This document shows positions 54,094 to 63,181 of a stretch of DNA of 64,000 nt, piece after piece. The notes below the pieces were generated by a model that ran no database searches, was not told where the DNA came from, and saw only the letters and a list, made by a program, of their open reading frames with translations. The stretch covers positions 1,506,001 to 1,570,000 of the forward strand of contig NZ_CP021768.1 in the NCBI RefSeq assembly GCF_002192255.1, given 5' to 3'. Each line of letters starts with the position of its first letter. Positions within the stretch are counted from its first letter, which is position 1. The DNA comes from Stenotrophomonas sp. WZN-1 (GTDB taxonomy: Bacteria > Pseudomonadota > Gammaproteobacteria > Xanthomonadales > Xanthomonadaceae). The translations under genes were made by a program, and so were the position numbers.

Positions 54094-54714
54094 TTACGCC
54101 GCCGCCAGCTCCGCATCGATCTGCCGCGAACGGTCGAAGGCGGTCATCGCGCTCATCCGTGCAATGTAATCAGCCGTGGCCGGCGCAGGCTGCACCAAGC
54201 CGAAGGCCGTGGTCCAGGCCAGCGCATTGCCCCACAGCACGTCGGCGGCGCTCATCGTCTCGCCGAGCAGGTAGGGGCCCTGCGCCAGCTGGGCCTCGAC
54301 CACCTGCAGCACGGTCTCCGCATCGTTGTAAGGCGACATCAGGCGCGGCGGTGGCTCGCGGTGCATGGCCTTGTCGATCATCGCCGGCTCGAAACAGGCA
54401 CCGTAGAAGGCCATCCAGCGCAGGTAGGGGCCGCGCAGGGCGTCGCCGATCGGCGGCGCCAGCCCGGCTTCCGGGTACAGGTCGGCCAGGTACAGGTAGA
54501 TCGCTACCTGCTCGGTCACCAGCGCGCCGTTGTGGACGATGGCCGGCACCTTGCCCATCGGGTTGATGGCCAGGTAGGCCGGGGCCAGGTTGGCGCCGGC
54601 CTTCAGGTCCAGCACCTGCATGCGGTAGTCCGCACCCAGCGCCTCGAGCAGGGCCACCGCGCCGCTCGAGCGCGAACGGGCAGCGTGATACAGGGTGATC
54701 TGGCGTGAGGTCAT
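54094..54714 (-). CDS. Glutathione S-transferase family protein
   Basis: A 206-residue GST. The thioredoxin-fold half carries TLYHAARSRSSGAVALLE with a likely catalytic serine/tyrosine and the cis-Pro region GKVPAIVHNGALVTEQVAI; the all-helical half includes LLGETMSAADVLW. The substrate is unknown. AAGGAG lies seven bases before ATG 54714. It is divergent from a WYL-type regulator 80 bases away, a common arrangement for a regulator and its target. Confidence 0.9.
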   Translation of the reverse strand: MTSRQITLYHAARSRSSGAVALLEALGADYRMQVLDLKAGANLAPAYLAINPMGKVPAIVHNGALVTEQVAIYLYLADLYPEAGLAPPIGDALRGPYLRWMAFYGACFEPAMIDKAMHREPPPRLMSPYNDAETVLQVVEAQLAQGPYLLGETMSAADVLWGNALAWTTAFGLVQPAPATADYIARMSAMTAFDRSRQIDAELAAA

Positions 54715-54794
54715 GGCATTGCTCCTTGCGGTGGGTGGTGAACTGGCGGCCATCCTGAGGCAGTATTGCGGACGACTTCTGTCCTCGATCCTTC

Positions 54795-55763
54795 ATGCGC
54801 CATACCGCCCATCGACTGCTGCGCCTGATCGCCCTGCTGCAGGCCCGTCGCCAATGGTCCGGGGCCGAGCTCGCCGAGCGCATGGGCGTGGATCGGCGCA
54901 GCATCCGGCGCGATATCGAACGCCTGCGCGAACTGGGCTATCCGGTCCAGGCCTCGTCCGGGGTTGGCGGCGGCTACCAGCTGGGAGCAGGGGCGCCGGT
55001 GCTGCCGATGCTGCTGGACGAGGAGGAGGCGACCACCCTGGCCATCGCCCTGCGCGCGGCCTCGGCGACCGTCGCCGGCATCGACGACACCGCGCGCGGC
55101 CTGTTGTCCAAGCTCGATCCGCTGGTGCCGACCCGCCGCCGCCAGCAGGCCGGTGAGGTGCATGCGGCCACCGCCACCCTGTCCGACCTTCCGTCCACCG
55201 ACGCACGCCTGCTTGGACGGCTGGCCCAGCACTGCCGGCAGGCGTCACGGCTGGCCTTCGAATACCGCAGTGCCCAGGACGCGGTCACCCAGCGTGAAGT
55301 CGAGGCGCAGCACCTGGTCAACTACGGGCGGCGCTGGTACCTGCTGGCCTGGGACCTGCGCCGGCAGGACTGGCGCACCCTGCGCGTGGACCGGATGGGC
55401 GCGGTGCGCGAATGCGCCGATCCGGGCATGCACCGCCGTACGCCCGCACCGCCGGACGTGATGGTGCGGCAGGCGGTCAGCCAGGCCCCGTTCGCGCTGC
55501 AGGCCATCGTCCGCCTGGCCGGCAGCCGCGCCGAGCTGGAAGGCCGCATCCCGCCCTGGTGTGGTGTGCTGGAGGCCGATGGGCCCGACCATTGCCTGCT
55601 GCGCATGGGCGCCGAGAGCCGCGGCATGATGCTGGCGCAGATCCTCAGCCTGGACCGGGTGCCGGTGGCGTTGTGGACCACGCCGCCGGGCCTGCGCGAT
55701 GAACTGGCGCAGCGCCTGGCCGGATTGGGGCAGCTGCTGGCTGTGCCGCCGGTCACAGGCTGA
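54795..55763 (+). CDS. YafY/WYL-family transcriptional regulator
   Basis: A 322-residue regulator: N-terminal helix-turn-helix (HRLLRLIALLQARRQWSGAE, VDRRSIRRDIERLRELGYPV) and a WYL domain (about residues 140-220, NYGRRWYLLAWDLRRQDWRTLRVDRM) expected to sense a ligand, followed by a WCX-type C-terminal extension. It probably controls the divergent GST gene; the ligand is unknown. Confidence 0.88.
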   Translation: MRHTAHRLLRLIALLQARRQWSGAELAERMGVDRRSIRRDIERLRELGYPVQASSGVGGGYQLGAGAPVLPMLLDEEEATTLAIALRAASATVAGIDDTARGLLSKLDPLVPTRRRQQAGEVHAATATLSDLPSTDARLLGRLAQHCRQASRLAFEYRSAQDAVTQREVEAQHLVNYGRRWYLLAWDLRRQDWRTLRVDRMGAVRECADPGMHRRTPAPPDVMVRQAVSQAPFALQAIVRLAGSRAELEGRIPPWCGVLEADGPDHCLLRMGAESRGMMLAQILSLDRVPVALWTTPPGLRDELAQRLAGLGQLLAVPPVTG

Positions 55764-55809
55764 GCCGCGTCGCTTGGCAAGCCCCGGCGAAGCTGGGACA
55801 CTCGCCGGC

Positions 55810-56715
55810 ATGAAGGGGATACTGGGGACAACGGCGATCATCATCGCTGCGCTGACCGCTGCGCCGGCCAGCGCGGGCACTCTGTTCAAGTGCCAGGGCG
55901 CCGACGGCGTCACCAGCTATGTCAGCAAGCGCGTGGCCGGGGCCCGCTGCAGCGCCATCAGCTACAGCCGTGACCTCCGCCCGGCACCGCGCCCGGTGGT
56001 GGCTGCGCCGAAGCCGGCGCCGACCACCGTGGCCAGCATCGAGCGCAACCCGGTGGCGGTGGCCGCCAGCGCCGCGGCACCGGCGGCTGCGCCAGCCGCC
56101 GTACCCGCGACCCCGGCCGCCTCGCGCAGCGGGCGCATGGTCAGCGGCCAGGTCTATTCCTTCATGAAGGATGGCGTACGCCACTACACCAGTGCGCGGC
56201 CGACCCAGGTGGCCAACCTCGGCCCGGTGCGCACCATCCGCTACAGTTTCATGGAGCGCTGCTACGCCTGTGGCGTCAATCCGCGCGTTGACTTCGGTTC
56301 GGTGCGCTTGAACACCACCGCGTTCCAGACCGAGATCACCTCGGCCGCGCGCGAGTTCGGCGTCGACGAGGCCGTGGTGCGCGCCATCATCCACGCCGAG
56401 TCGGCCTACAACCCGACGGCGCTCAGCCGCGCCGGCGCGCAGGGCCTGATGCAGCTGATGCCGCCGACCGCCGCCCGTTTCGGGGTCAGCGACGCCTACG
56501 ATGCCGGGCAGAACATCCGTGGTGGTGTGCAGTATCTTGCGTGGTTGCTGAAGCGCTTCAACGGCGACCTGACCCTGGCTGCCGCCGGCTACAACGCAGG
56601 CGAAGGCGCGGTCGACCGTCACGGTGGCGTGCCGCCCTACAGCGAGACCCAGTACTACGTGCGCCGGGTCGGGCAGCTGGCCGAGCGTTACCGCACCGCC
56701 CTGAGTCACCAGTAG
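55810..56715 (+). CDS. Lytic transglycosylase with SLT domain and DUF4124-like N-terminus
   Basis: An exported 301-residue protein. After the signal peptide (LGTTAIIIAALTAAPASAG) comes a small DUF4124-like unit (LFKCQGADGVTSYVSKRV), an Ala/Pro linker, and a lytic transglycosylase domain (about 185-290) with the catalytic glutamate in IIHAESAYNP, then GAQGLMQLMPPTA and AAAGYNAGEGAV. It cleaves peptidoglycan glycan strands non-hydrolytically. It stands alone upstream of petA. Confidence 0.9.
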   Translation: MKGILGTTAIIIAALTAAPASAGTLFKCQGADGVTSYVSKRVAGARCSAISYSRDLRPAPRPVVAAPKPAPTTVASIERNPVAVAASAAAPAAAPAAVPATPAASRSGRMVSGQVYSFMKDGVRHYTSARPTQVANLGPVRTIRYSFMERCYACGVNPRVDFGSVRLNTTAFQTEITSAAREFGVDEAVVRAIIHAESAYNPTALSRAGAQGLMQLMPPTAARFGVSDAYDAGQNIRGGVQYLAWLLKRFNGDLTLAAAGYNAGEGAVDRHGGVPPYSETQYYVRRVGQLAERYRTALSHQ

Positions 56716-56735
56716 TGCCGGCCGCTGGCCGGCAA
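56712..56735 (+). repeat. Single SMAG (GTAG) element
   Basis: GTAG then TGCCGGCCGCTGGCCGGCA, directly after the transglycosylase stop; it can also act as an mRNA 3'-end hairpin. Confidence 0.75.
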
Positions 56736-56762
56736 CCCCGCAATCAATGTTGTTGCAATGCG

Positions 56763-56792
56763 TTGTGTGGCGCGCGACGGTTCCGCTACACT
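56763..56792 (+). promoter_or_regulatory. Candidate sigma70 promoter of the pet operon
   Basis: TTGTGT and TACACT are separated by 18 bases, about 80 bases before petA. Each box has four or fewer mismatches to consensus, so the call is tentative. Confidence 0.35.
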
Positions 56793-56873
56793 CGCCCATG
56801 ATTCAATGCGGCTCTGGCCCCCACCGGATCCGCTGGCAGCCTTAAAGCTACCTAATCAATATCGGAGTGCCGG

Positions 56874-57494
56874 ATGGCCAACGATGGGGTACACGATCCA
56901 GTCAACACCGGACGTCGGCGTTTTCTTTCTGCCACCACAGCCGTGGTGGGCGCCGTCGGCGTCGGATTCACCGCAGTTCCTTTCATCAAATCCTGGAACC
57001 CCAGTGCCCGCGCCAAGCTTGCCGGCGCACCGGTGGTGGCCGACATCAGCGCCCTGCAGGAAGGCCAACGCCTGATCGTGGAATGGCGTGGCCAGCCGAT
57101 CTGGATCGTCAAGCGGTCCAAGGCGATCCTCGATGCGCTGCATGGGCTGGATGGCCGCCTCAAGGACCCCGAGTCCGGCGAGAAGGACCAGCAGCCAGAT
57201 TACGTGTTGAAGCAGAATCCCGAGCTGCGCTCGATCAAGCCGGACATCTCCGTGCTGGTCGGCCTGTGCACGCACCTGGGCTGCTCGCCGGAAATGGTCG
57301 CCGAGATCCGGCCCGAACCCTATGACCCGCAGTGGAAGGGCGGCTACTTCTGCCCCTGCCACAAGTCGCGCTTCGACATGTCCGGTCGCGTCTTCAAGGA
57401 CGTGCCGGCGCCGATCAACCTGAAGGTGCCCGCGCACCACTACCAGGACGACAACACCATCATCATCGGTGTCGATCCGCAGGGGGCAGCCTGA
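56874..57494 (+). CDS. petA: Ubiquinol-cytochrome c reductase, Rieske iron-sulphur subunit
   Basis: Carries electrons from ubiquinol to cytochrome c1 in the bc1 complex, 206 residues. A twin-arginine leader, TGRRRFLSATT, precedes the single membrane helix; the 2Fe-2S ligands are in CTHLGC and CPCHKS. The sequence ends sharing one base with the petB start (TGATG). CGGAG precedes ATG 56874. Confidence 0.97.
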   Translation: MANDGVHDPVNTGRRRFLSATTAVVGAVGVGFTAVPFIKSWNPSARAKLAGAPVVADISALQEGQRLIVEWRGQPIWIVKRSKAILDALHGLDGRLKDPESGEKDQQPDYVLKQNPELRSIKPDISVLVGLCTHLGCSPEMVAEIRPEPYDPQWKGGYFCPCHKSRFDMSGRVFKDVPAPINLKVPAHHYQDDNTIIIGVDPQGAA

Positions 57495-58753
57495 TGGCCA
57501 ATATCCTCGCCCGTACCGCCAGCGGCGTGGCCGACTGGGTCAATGCCCGCGCGCCGGGCCTGATGCCGGTCTACCGCAAGCACGTCAGCGAGTACTACGC
57601 GCCGAAGAACTTCAACATCTGGTACTACTTCGGTTCGCTGGCGCTGCTGGTGCTGGTCAACCAGATCGTCACCGGCATCTTCCTGACGATGCACTACAAG
57701 ACCAACGCCGCCGAGGCGTTCGGCTCCATCGAATACATCATGCGTGATGTGGAGTGGGGCTGGCTGATCCGCTACATGCACTCCACCGGTGCCTCGCTGT
57801 TCTTCATCGTGGTCTACCTGCACATGTTCCGTGGCCTGCTGTACGGCAGTTACCAGAAGCCGCGCGAGCTGGTGTGGATCCTGGGCATGCTGATCTACCT
57901 GGTGCTGATGGCCGAAGCCTTCATGGGCTATGTGCTGCCGTGGGGCCAGATGTCGTTCTGGGGCGCCAAGGTGATCATCTCGCTGTTCGGCGCGATACCG
58001 GTGATCGGCAACGGCCTGACCGAATGGATCATGGGCGACTACCTGCCCAGCGACGCCACGCTCAACCGCTTCTTCGCGCTGCACGTCATCGCACTGCCGC
58101 TGGTGCTGCTGTTGCTGGTGGTGCTGCACCTGGGCGCGCTGCACGAAGTGGGGTCGAACAACCCCGATGGCGTGGAGATCAAGAAGGGGCCGAAGGGCAA
58201 CCGCTGGTCGCCCAATGCTCCGGCCGACGGTATTCCCTTCCACCCGTACTACACGCTCAAGGATGGCGTCGGCGCCGGCTTCCTGCTGATCATCGCCGCC
58301 TTCATCATCTTCTTCGCGCCCGGTTTCGGCGGGCTGTTCCTGGAACACGACAATTTCACCGAGGCCAACCGCCTGGTGACCCCGGAGCACATCAAGCCGG
58401 TCTGGTACTACACGCCGTACTACGCGATGTTGCGCGTGGTACCGAACAAGCTCGGTGGCGTGCTGGTGATGTTCTCGGCCATCGCGATCCTGTTCCTGGT
58501 GCCATGGCTGGACAAGGCGCGCGTGAAGTCGGTGCGCTACCGCGGCTGGATCTCGAAGGTGATGCTGGGCGTGCTGGCGGTGTGCTTCGTGTGGTTGGGG
58601 GTGATTGGTTCCGGCCCGGGCACCGACGTGCACGAGACGTACATCGGGCGGGTGCTGACCTTCCTGTACTTCGCGTTCTTCATCACCATGCCGCTATGGA
58701 CAAGGTTGGACAAGACCAAGCCGGTACCGGAGAGGGTGACCACGCATGACTGA
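57494..58753 (+). CDS. petB: Ubiquinol-cytochrome c reductase, cytochrome b subunit
   Basis: Membrane core of the bc1 complex, 419 residues with eight or more helices. Heme-ligand histidines lie in RYMHSTGASLFF, VVYLHMFRG, FFALHVIALPL and VVLHLGALHEVG; the Qo-site PEWY-like position reads HIKPVWYYTPYYAM (VWYY replacing PEWY). The start overlaps petA; the stop lies 8 bases inside petC. Longer than some homologs because of a C-terminal extension. Confidence 0.96.
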   Translation: MANILARTASGVADWVNARAPGLMPVYRKHVSEYYAPKNFNIWYYFGSLALLVLVNQIVTGIFLTMHYKTNAAEAFGSIEYIMRDVEWGWLIRYMHSTGASLFFIVVYLHMFRGLLYGSYQKPRELVWILGMLIYLVLMAEAFMGYVLPWGQMSFWGAKVIISLFGAIPVIGNGLTEWIMGDYLPSDATLNRFFALHVIALPLVLLLLVVLHLGALHEVGSNNPDGVEIKKGPKGNRWSPNAPADGIPFHPYYTLKDGVGAGFLLIIAAFIIFFAPGFGGLFLEHDNFTEANRLVTPEHIKPVWYYTPYYAMLRVVPNKLGGVLVMFSAIAILFLVPWLDKARVKSVRYRGWISKVMLGVLAVCFVWLGVIGSGPGTDVHETYIGRVLTFLYFAFFITMPLWTRLDKTKPVPERVTTHD

Positions 58754-59495
58754 GCGCTGGATGGTCCGGCTGGCCCTGGCGGCCACCCTGATGCTGGGCA
58801 GTTTCCTGGCCTCCGCCGCCGAGGGCGGCACCAAGCTGCTGCAGGCCGGCAACGACCTCGGTGACCGTGCCTCGCTGCAGCGCGGCGCGCAGCTGTACAT
58901 GAACTACTGCTCCGGCTGCCACGCGCTGAAGTACCTGCGCTATTCGCGGATGGCGCAGGACCTGGGCCTGACCGAAGAAGAGGTGATGAACAACCTCAAC
59001 TTCACCGGCTCGGCGATCGGCGACCCGATCCCGGTGGCGATGCCCAAGGAGAACGCCGAGAAGTGGTTCGGCAAGATGCCGCCGGACCTCAGCCTGATCG
59101 CGCGGGTACGCGGCAGCGACTGGGTCTACACCTACCTGAAGTCGTTCTACCTGGACAGCAGCCGGCCACTGGGCTGGAACAACGCATTGTTCGCCAATGC
59201 CTCCATGCCCAACCCGTTGTGGGAGATGCAGGGGCTTCAGCATGCCGTGCATGGCAAGCCCGAGGCCCCCGGCATGGACCCGCCGGTGACCGGCCTGCGC
59301 ATCGAAACGCCCGGTTCGGTGGATGCCGGCCAGTACGACCAGGCCGTGCGGGACATCACCAATTTCCTTGAATACGCCGGCGAACCGGCCGCACTCAAGC
59401 GCCAGCAGCTGGGCGTATGGGTGATCCTGTTCCTGGCCCTGCTGACCTTCCTGCTGTACCTGTTGAAGAAGGAATACTGGAAGGACGTTCACTGA
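58746..59495 (+). CDS. petC: Ubiquinol-cytochrome c reductase, cytochrome c1 subunit
   Basis: Heme-c subunit of bc1, 249 residues. Signal peptide (LALAATLMLGSFLASAAEG), heme-binding CSGCH, axial Met in ANASMPNPLW, and a C-terminal anchor helix (LGVWVILFLALLTFLLYLL). Starts inside petB (ATGACTGA overlap). Confidence 0.97.
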   Translation: MTERWMVRLALAATLMLGSFLASAAEGGTKLLQAGNDLGDRASLQRGAQLYMNYCSGCHALKYLRYSRMAQDLGLTEEEVMNNLNFTGSAIGDPIPVAMPKENAEKWFGKMPPDLSLIARVRGSDWVYTYLKSFYLDSSRPLGWNNALFANASMPNPLWEMQGLQHAVHGKPEAPGMDPPVTGLRIETPGSVDAGQYDQAVRDITNFLEYAGEPAALKRQQLGVWVILFLALLTFLLYLLKKEYWKDVH

Positions 59496-59629
59496 TTCTG
59501 CCGCCGGCCATCGCACGGGCCTATTGGCTTTTGTGATGGTCGGTTGCACACTCGGGGAGGAGTCGACCGCTGGCACGGTGCCGGCGGCGCCGATGCGGCA
59601 GGCGGTCTCCTGTCGTGGGAGAGCCTTTG

Positions 59630-60265
59630 ATGGCGGCGAGCGTACGCATGCGCAATACACTGACGCTGTTTTCCTCGAACGACGACGTACTGTGCCACCG
59701 GGTACGCCTGGTGCTGGCGGCCAAGGGCGTCACCTTCGACTTCGTTCCGGTCGATCCGCAGAACCCGCCTGAAGACCTGATCGATCTCAATCCGTACCAC
59801 TCGGTGCCGACCCTGGTCGAGCGCGAGCTGGTGCTGTACGCCGCGTCGGTGGTCAGCGAATACCTGGACGAACGCTACCCGCATCCGCCGTTGATGCCGG
59901 TCGATCCGCTCTCGCGTGCGCGCATCCGCCTGGCCATGCTGCGCATCGAGCACGACTGGGTGCCGCAGGTGCAGGCCATCCAGCTGGGCAACAAGACCCA
60001 GGCCGAGGCCGGTCGCAAGCGCCTGAAGGAACTGCTGACCGCTTCGCTGCCGCTGTTCAAGGCCAGCAAGTTCTTCCTCAACCCGGAAATGAGCCTGGCC
60101 GACTGCGCGATGGCGCCGATCATCTGGCGGCTGCAGTCGCTGGATGTGCCGCTGCCGAAGGACGGCAAGGCGATCGAGGACTACGGCAATCGTATCTTCC
60201 GCCATCCGGGTTTTGTCCGCAGCCTGACCGACCAGGAAAGGAAATTGCGCGACCTGCCGGTCTGA
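59630..60265 (+). CDS. sspA: Stringent starvation protein A
   Basis: GST-fold protein that binds RNA polymerase and helps acid and starvation survival, 211 residues. The thioredoxin-like half reads LFSSNDDVLCHRVRLVLAAKG with ENPYHSVPTLVER-type contact (NPYHSVPTLVERELVLY), and the helical half matches SspA; no catalytic GST residue is expected. ATG 59630 has GGAG upstream. petABC-sspA-sspB is a conserved order in this family of bacteria. Confidence 0.95.
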   Translation: MAASVRMRNTLTLFSSNDDVLCHRVRLVLAAKGVTFDFVPVDPQNPPEDLIDLNPYHSVPTLVERELVLYAASVVSEYLDERYPHPPLMPVDPLSRARIRLAMLRIEHDWVPQVQAIQLGNKTQAEAGRKRLKELLTASLPLFKASKFFLNPEMSLADCAMAPIIWRLQSLDVPLPKDGKAIEDYGNRIFRHPGFVRSLTDQERKLRDLPV

Positions 60266-60349
60266 TCCGGCCTGGGGTTACCCGTCTGCACGCCGACCGG
60301 CGTGCAGGCGATCTGCCCCGGCAGGGCGCCGGGCGCGTACACTTCACGC

Positions 60350-60802
60350 ATGACCGAAGACTTCTTCCACATGACCAGCCACCGCCCGTACCTGCTGCGG
60401 GCGCTGGTGGAATGGATCAACGACAACCAGCTGACCCCGCACATCCTGGTCGACGCCGGCGTCCCCGGCGTGCAGGTCCCGCCTTCGGCGGTCAAGGATG
60501 GCCGGGTCGTGCTCAACATCGCCGAGCGTGCCGTCGTGCGGCTGATGATCGACAACGAAATGGTGAGCTTCTCGGCCCGCTTCTCCGGCACCAGCTACCC
60601 GGTGCAGGTGCCGATCAGCGCCGTGCTGGCGGTCTATGCCCGCGAGACCGGGCAGGGCATGGCGCTGCCGGATGACATTCCGGGCAACGAAACCGCACCG
60701 ACCAGTGACGAACTGCTGCACGACGAGGGCACACCGCCGGACGATACGCCGCCGGCCAGTCCGCCGCCGAAGGGCCGCCCGAACCTGCGCGTGGTCAAGT
60801 AA
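60350..60802 (+). CDS. sspB: ClpXP adaptor SspB
   Basis: Delivers ssrA-tagged proteins to ClpXP, 150 residues. The substrate-binding domain (HRPYLLRALVEWINDNQLTP, VVLNIAERAVVRLMIDNEMV, FSARFSGTSYPVQVPISAVLA) is followed by a disordered acidic Pro-rich linker and the C-terminal ClpX-docking motif RPNLRVVK. It follows sspA by 84 bases. Confidence 0.96.
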   Translation: MTEDFFHMTSHRPYLLRALVEWINDNQLTPHILVDAGVPGVQVPPSAVKDGRVVLNIAERAVVRLMIDNEMVSFSARFSGTSYPVQVPISAVLAVYARETGQGMALPDDIPGNETAPTSDELLHDEGTPPDDTPPASPPPKGRPNLRVVK

Positions 60803-60804
60803 GG

Positions 60805-60829
60805 GTGGGTGCCGACCGTTGGTCGGCAC
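60805..60829 (+). repeat. GTGGGTGCCGACC-type stem-loop after sspB
   Basis: GTGGGTGCCGACCGTTGGTC plus GGCAC, a 7-bp stem with a 3-base loop, directly after the sspB stop; same core as the elements at 38.2 and 52.4 kb. Confidence 0.7.
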
Positions 60830-60841
60830 ACCTCTTCAGCC

Positions 60842-61192
60842 CTACACATCCTCGGCATCCTCCACATCCGGCCGGATCTGGCTGATCCGCGCCGCACCGG
60901 GGCCGGTGAACGAAATCAGCTGATCGCCGCGCAGCACCATGCGCCCTACATGGCGATCGATGCCATCGTAGGAATACTCGAACTTGAAGGTGCGCTCGAA
61001 GCCGAGCCGGCCGTCCTCGCCGCGCGACAGGCGCAGGCCGGTGGCATGCACCGCCTGGTCCAGCCACTGCACATCGGCGGCGCGGCAGGCATTGCGGCCC
61101 AGCTCGACCGCGCGCTCGGCGGCCGAGCGTGCGGCGTTCCAGAAGAAGTAAATGATTCCGCCGGCAATCAGCAACAGCAGCAGGGTGGGCAT
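60842..61192 (-). CDS. DUF3301 single-span membrane protein
   Basis: A 116-residue protein with one N-terminal helix (MPTLLLLLIAGGIIYFFW) and a basic-flanked cytoplasmic domain (VQWLDQAVHATGLRLSR, FEYSYDGIDRHVGRMVLRG) typical of DUF3301. No function is known for the family. ATG 61192 is used because it begins right at the hydrophobic helix. It lies between convergent sspB and the DUF2272 gene upstream. Confidence 0.8.
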   Translation of the reverse strand: MPTLLLLLIAGGIIYFFWNAARSAAERAVELGRNACRAADVQWLDQAVHATGLRLSRGEDGRLGFERTFKFEYSYDGIDRHVGRMVLRGDQLISFTGPGAARISQIRPDVEDAEDV

Positions 61193-61259
61193 GGCGTCAG
61201 CCGTCAGAGGTCGATCCCGCAAAGATGGCGGCGAACGCGCGCTGGATCAAGCGCTGCAG

Positions 61260-62261
61260 TCACCGCTGCGGCTGTGGTTCGCCAGGCACCGGCTGCGCGG
61301 GCACGACGACCGGTTGCGGCGCCGGAGCGGTCTGTACCGGCGTGGCAGTGGGCGAGGGCATCACCACGGGTGATGTGGCAGTCAGCTGCAGCAGCGCTGC
61401 CCAGTCCTGGCGGTTGAAACTGCATTCGTCCTCGCGGCCCGGCGTACAGCTGGGGTCGATGCCGGTGCTGTTGCGTTCGCGCGCCGGCGGCAGCTTGATC
61501 AATCCGGTGCGCTCCAGCGGCAGCAGCCGCATCGCCACGGTGTTCATCACGTTGCCACCGACCAGGTACAGGGTCTGGTCGCCGCCGAGGTTGGCGGCCA
61601 CCACCACTTCGCAATGCGATTTCCAGTGGCCCACCGAACCATTGCCCAGCGCCTGCACCAGTCCGCTATAGCTGAGCGTGCTGCTGCGGTCACGCAGGAA
61701 GCACAGCAGATCGCCAGGCGCGGGTTTGGCCGTGGCCGGGTCGACCAGCCGGTACGGCACGCCCGAGGGTCCGCCCTGGTACGCGGCGCGGATGTAGTCG
61801 ATGTGGCGTGGCGACGTGTTGAAGCCGGGAACGCCGGACTGCACCATCACCCAGGAAATGAACGCGGCCGACCACGGGTTGTCGATCAGGAAGGCGCGGC
61901 AGTCGCTGTCGGTGTAGCGCGTGCCCAGCGGTGCGAGGCAACTGCTGGCGCCGGCGATGCTGCCCATCGCGTTGAGCGTGCCGCTGTTGCGCCAGTAGCC
62001 GGCCACGCGCTGCCAGGCGATCAGCCCATTGTCGGCGAGGTGATCGCTTTCGGCCTCGGTGACACTGAGGCTCGCCGCGCGGCCATCACGATCGATGAAG
62101 GGCCGGAACCAGAGCCGGTGTTCATTGCAGGCGGTATTGCGGATGGCCACCGCCAACGGGCTCAGGCCGAAGCGGGGCGGCACATCGCAGGCTTCGGCGG
62201 CCGCTGCGGACAGCGGTGCCGCAGCCAGCAGCAGACAGGCAGGCAAGAGCATCCGGCGCAT
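61260..62261 (-). CDS. DUF2272 exported protein
   Basis: A 333-residue protein with a signal peptide (LLPACLLLAAAPLSAAAAEA) and a DUF2272 domain (NPWSAAFISWVMVQSGVPGF, HIDYIRAAY, LLCFLRDRSS, GHWKSHCEVVVA), which has the Cys/His layout of papain-like/CHAP folds; an envelope hydrolase or amidase role is possible but untested. The C-terminus is a Pro/Gln/Val repeat-like tail. It is monocistronic. Confidence 0.8.
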   Translation of the reverse strand: MRRMLLPACLLLAAAPLSAAAAEACDVPPRFGLSPLAVAIRNTACNEHRLWFRPFIDRDGRAASLSVTEAESDHLADNGLIAWQRVAGYWRNSGTLNAMGSIAGASSCLAPLGTRYTDSDCRAFLIDNPWSAAFISWVMVQSGVPGFNTSPRHIDYIRAAYQGGPSGVPYRLVDPATAKPAPGDLLCFLRDRSSTLSYSGLVQALGNGSVGHWKSHCEVVVAANLGGDQTLYLVGGNVMNTVAMRLLPLERTGLIKLPPARERNSTGIDPSCTPGREDECSFNRQDWAALLQLTATSPVVMPSPTATPVQTAPAPQPVVVPAQPVPGEPQPQR

Positions 62262-62329
62262 GCGCGGCTCCTGTGGGGGATGGCCGCAGCGTCGCAGCGC
62301 CGTCGTGAACGCCGGGTGTGAGAACGGGG

Positions 62330-63181
62330 TCAGCCCGGCGGCGGGCCGAGCTTCAACGACAGATCGATGGCCTGCACGTGCTTGGTCAGGCCACCGATGG
62401 AAATGCAGTCGACGCCATCCTCGGCGATCGAGCGCAGGCCGCCCAGGCCGACGCTGCCGGACACTTCCAGTGGAATGCGGCCGGCGGTGATGCGTACCGC
62501 CTCGCGGCGCAGGTCAGGGCTGAAATCGTCCAGCAGGATGCGTTCGCAACCGGCTTCGAGCGCCTGGCGCAGCTGTGCCAGGTCCTCGACCTCGACCACC
62601 AGCGGCAGCGAGGGCCATTGCCGGCGTGCGCCCGCCACGGCGGCGGCCAGCGAACCGGCAGCGCGGATGTGGTTTTCCTTCAGCATCACCGTGTCGTACA
62701 GGCCGAAACGATGGTTCTCGCCACCGCCGCAGCGCACTGCGTACTTCTGCGCCAGGCGCAGGCCGGGCAGGGTCTTGCGGGTGTCGAGGATGCGCGTACC
62801 GGTACCGGCCACCGCCGCCACGTAGCGGGCGGTGGTGGTCGCCGTACCGGACAGCGTCTGCAGGAAATTGAGCGAGGTGCGCTCGGCGCTGACCAGGCTG
62901 CGGCTGCGCCCGTGCAGCAGGGCCAGCACGGTGCCTGCGGTGACGGCGTCGCCTTCGGAAACCTGCCAGTCGATGCGCACGTCCGGGTCGAGCGCGCGGT
63001 GGGTGGCGTCGAACCAGGGGCGGCCGGCAATCACCCCGTCCTGCTTGCACAGCAGGTAGGCGCTGTCGGCCTGGTCGGGAAGCAGGGCGGCGGTGACATC
63101 ACCGCTGCCCAGGTCCTCGGCCAGTGCACGCGCGACATCGGCGGCGACAACGGCCGCATCCGGCGTCGGCAGCGTGCTCAT
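62330..63181 (-). CDS. nadC: Nicotinate-nucleotide pyrophosphorylase (quinolinate phosphoribosyltransferase)
   Basis: Makes nicotinate mononucleotide from quinolinate and PRPP in NAD biosynthesis, 283 residues. LSAERTSLNFLQTLSGTAT-type core (SAERTSLNFLQTLSG), DTRKTLPGLRLAQKYAV with the substrate-binding arginines, and MLKENHIRAAG are diagnostic. It starts at ATG 63181, overlapping the stop of the small upstream gene by four bases. Confidence 0.96.
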   Translation of the reverse strand: MSTLPTPDAAVVAADVARALAEDLGSGDVTAALLPDQADSAYLLCKQDGVIAGRPWFDATHRALDPDVRIDWQVSEGDAVTAGTVLALLHGRSRSLVSAERTSLNFLQTLSGTATTTARYVAAVAGTGTRILDTRKTLPGLRLAQKYAVRCGGGENHRFGLYDTVMLKENHIRAAGSLAAAVAGARRQWPSLPLVVEVEDLAQLRQALEAGCERILLDDFSPDLRREAVRITAGRIPLEVSGSVGLGGLRSIAEDGVDCISIGGLTKHVQAIDLSLKLGPPPG

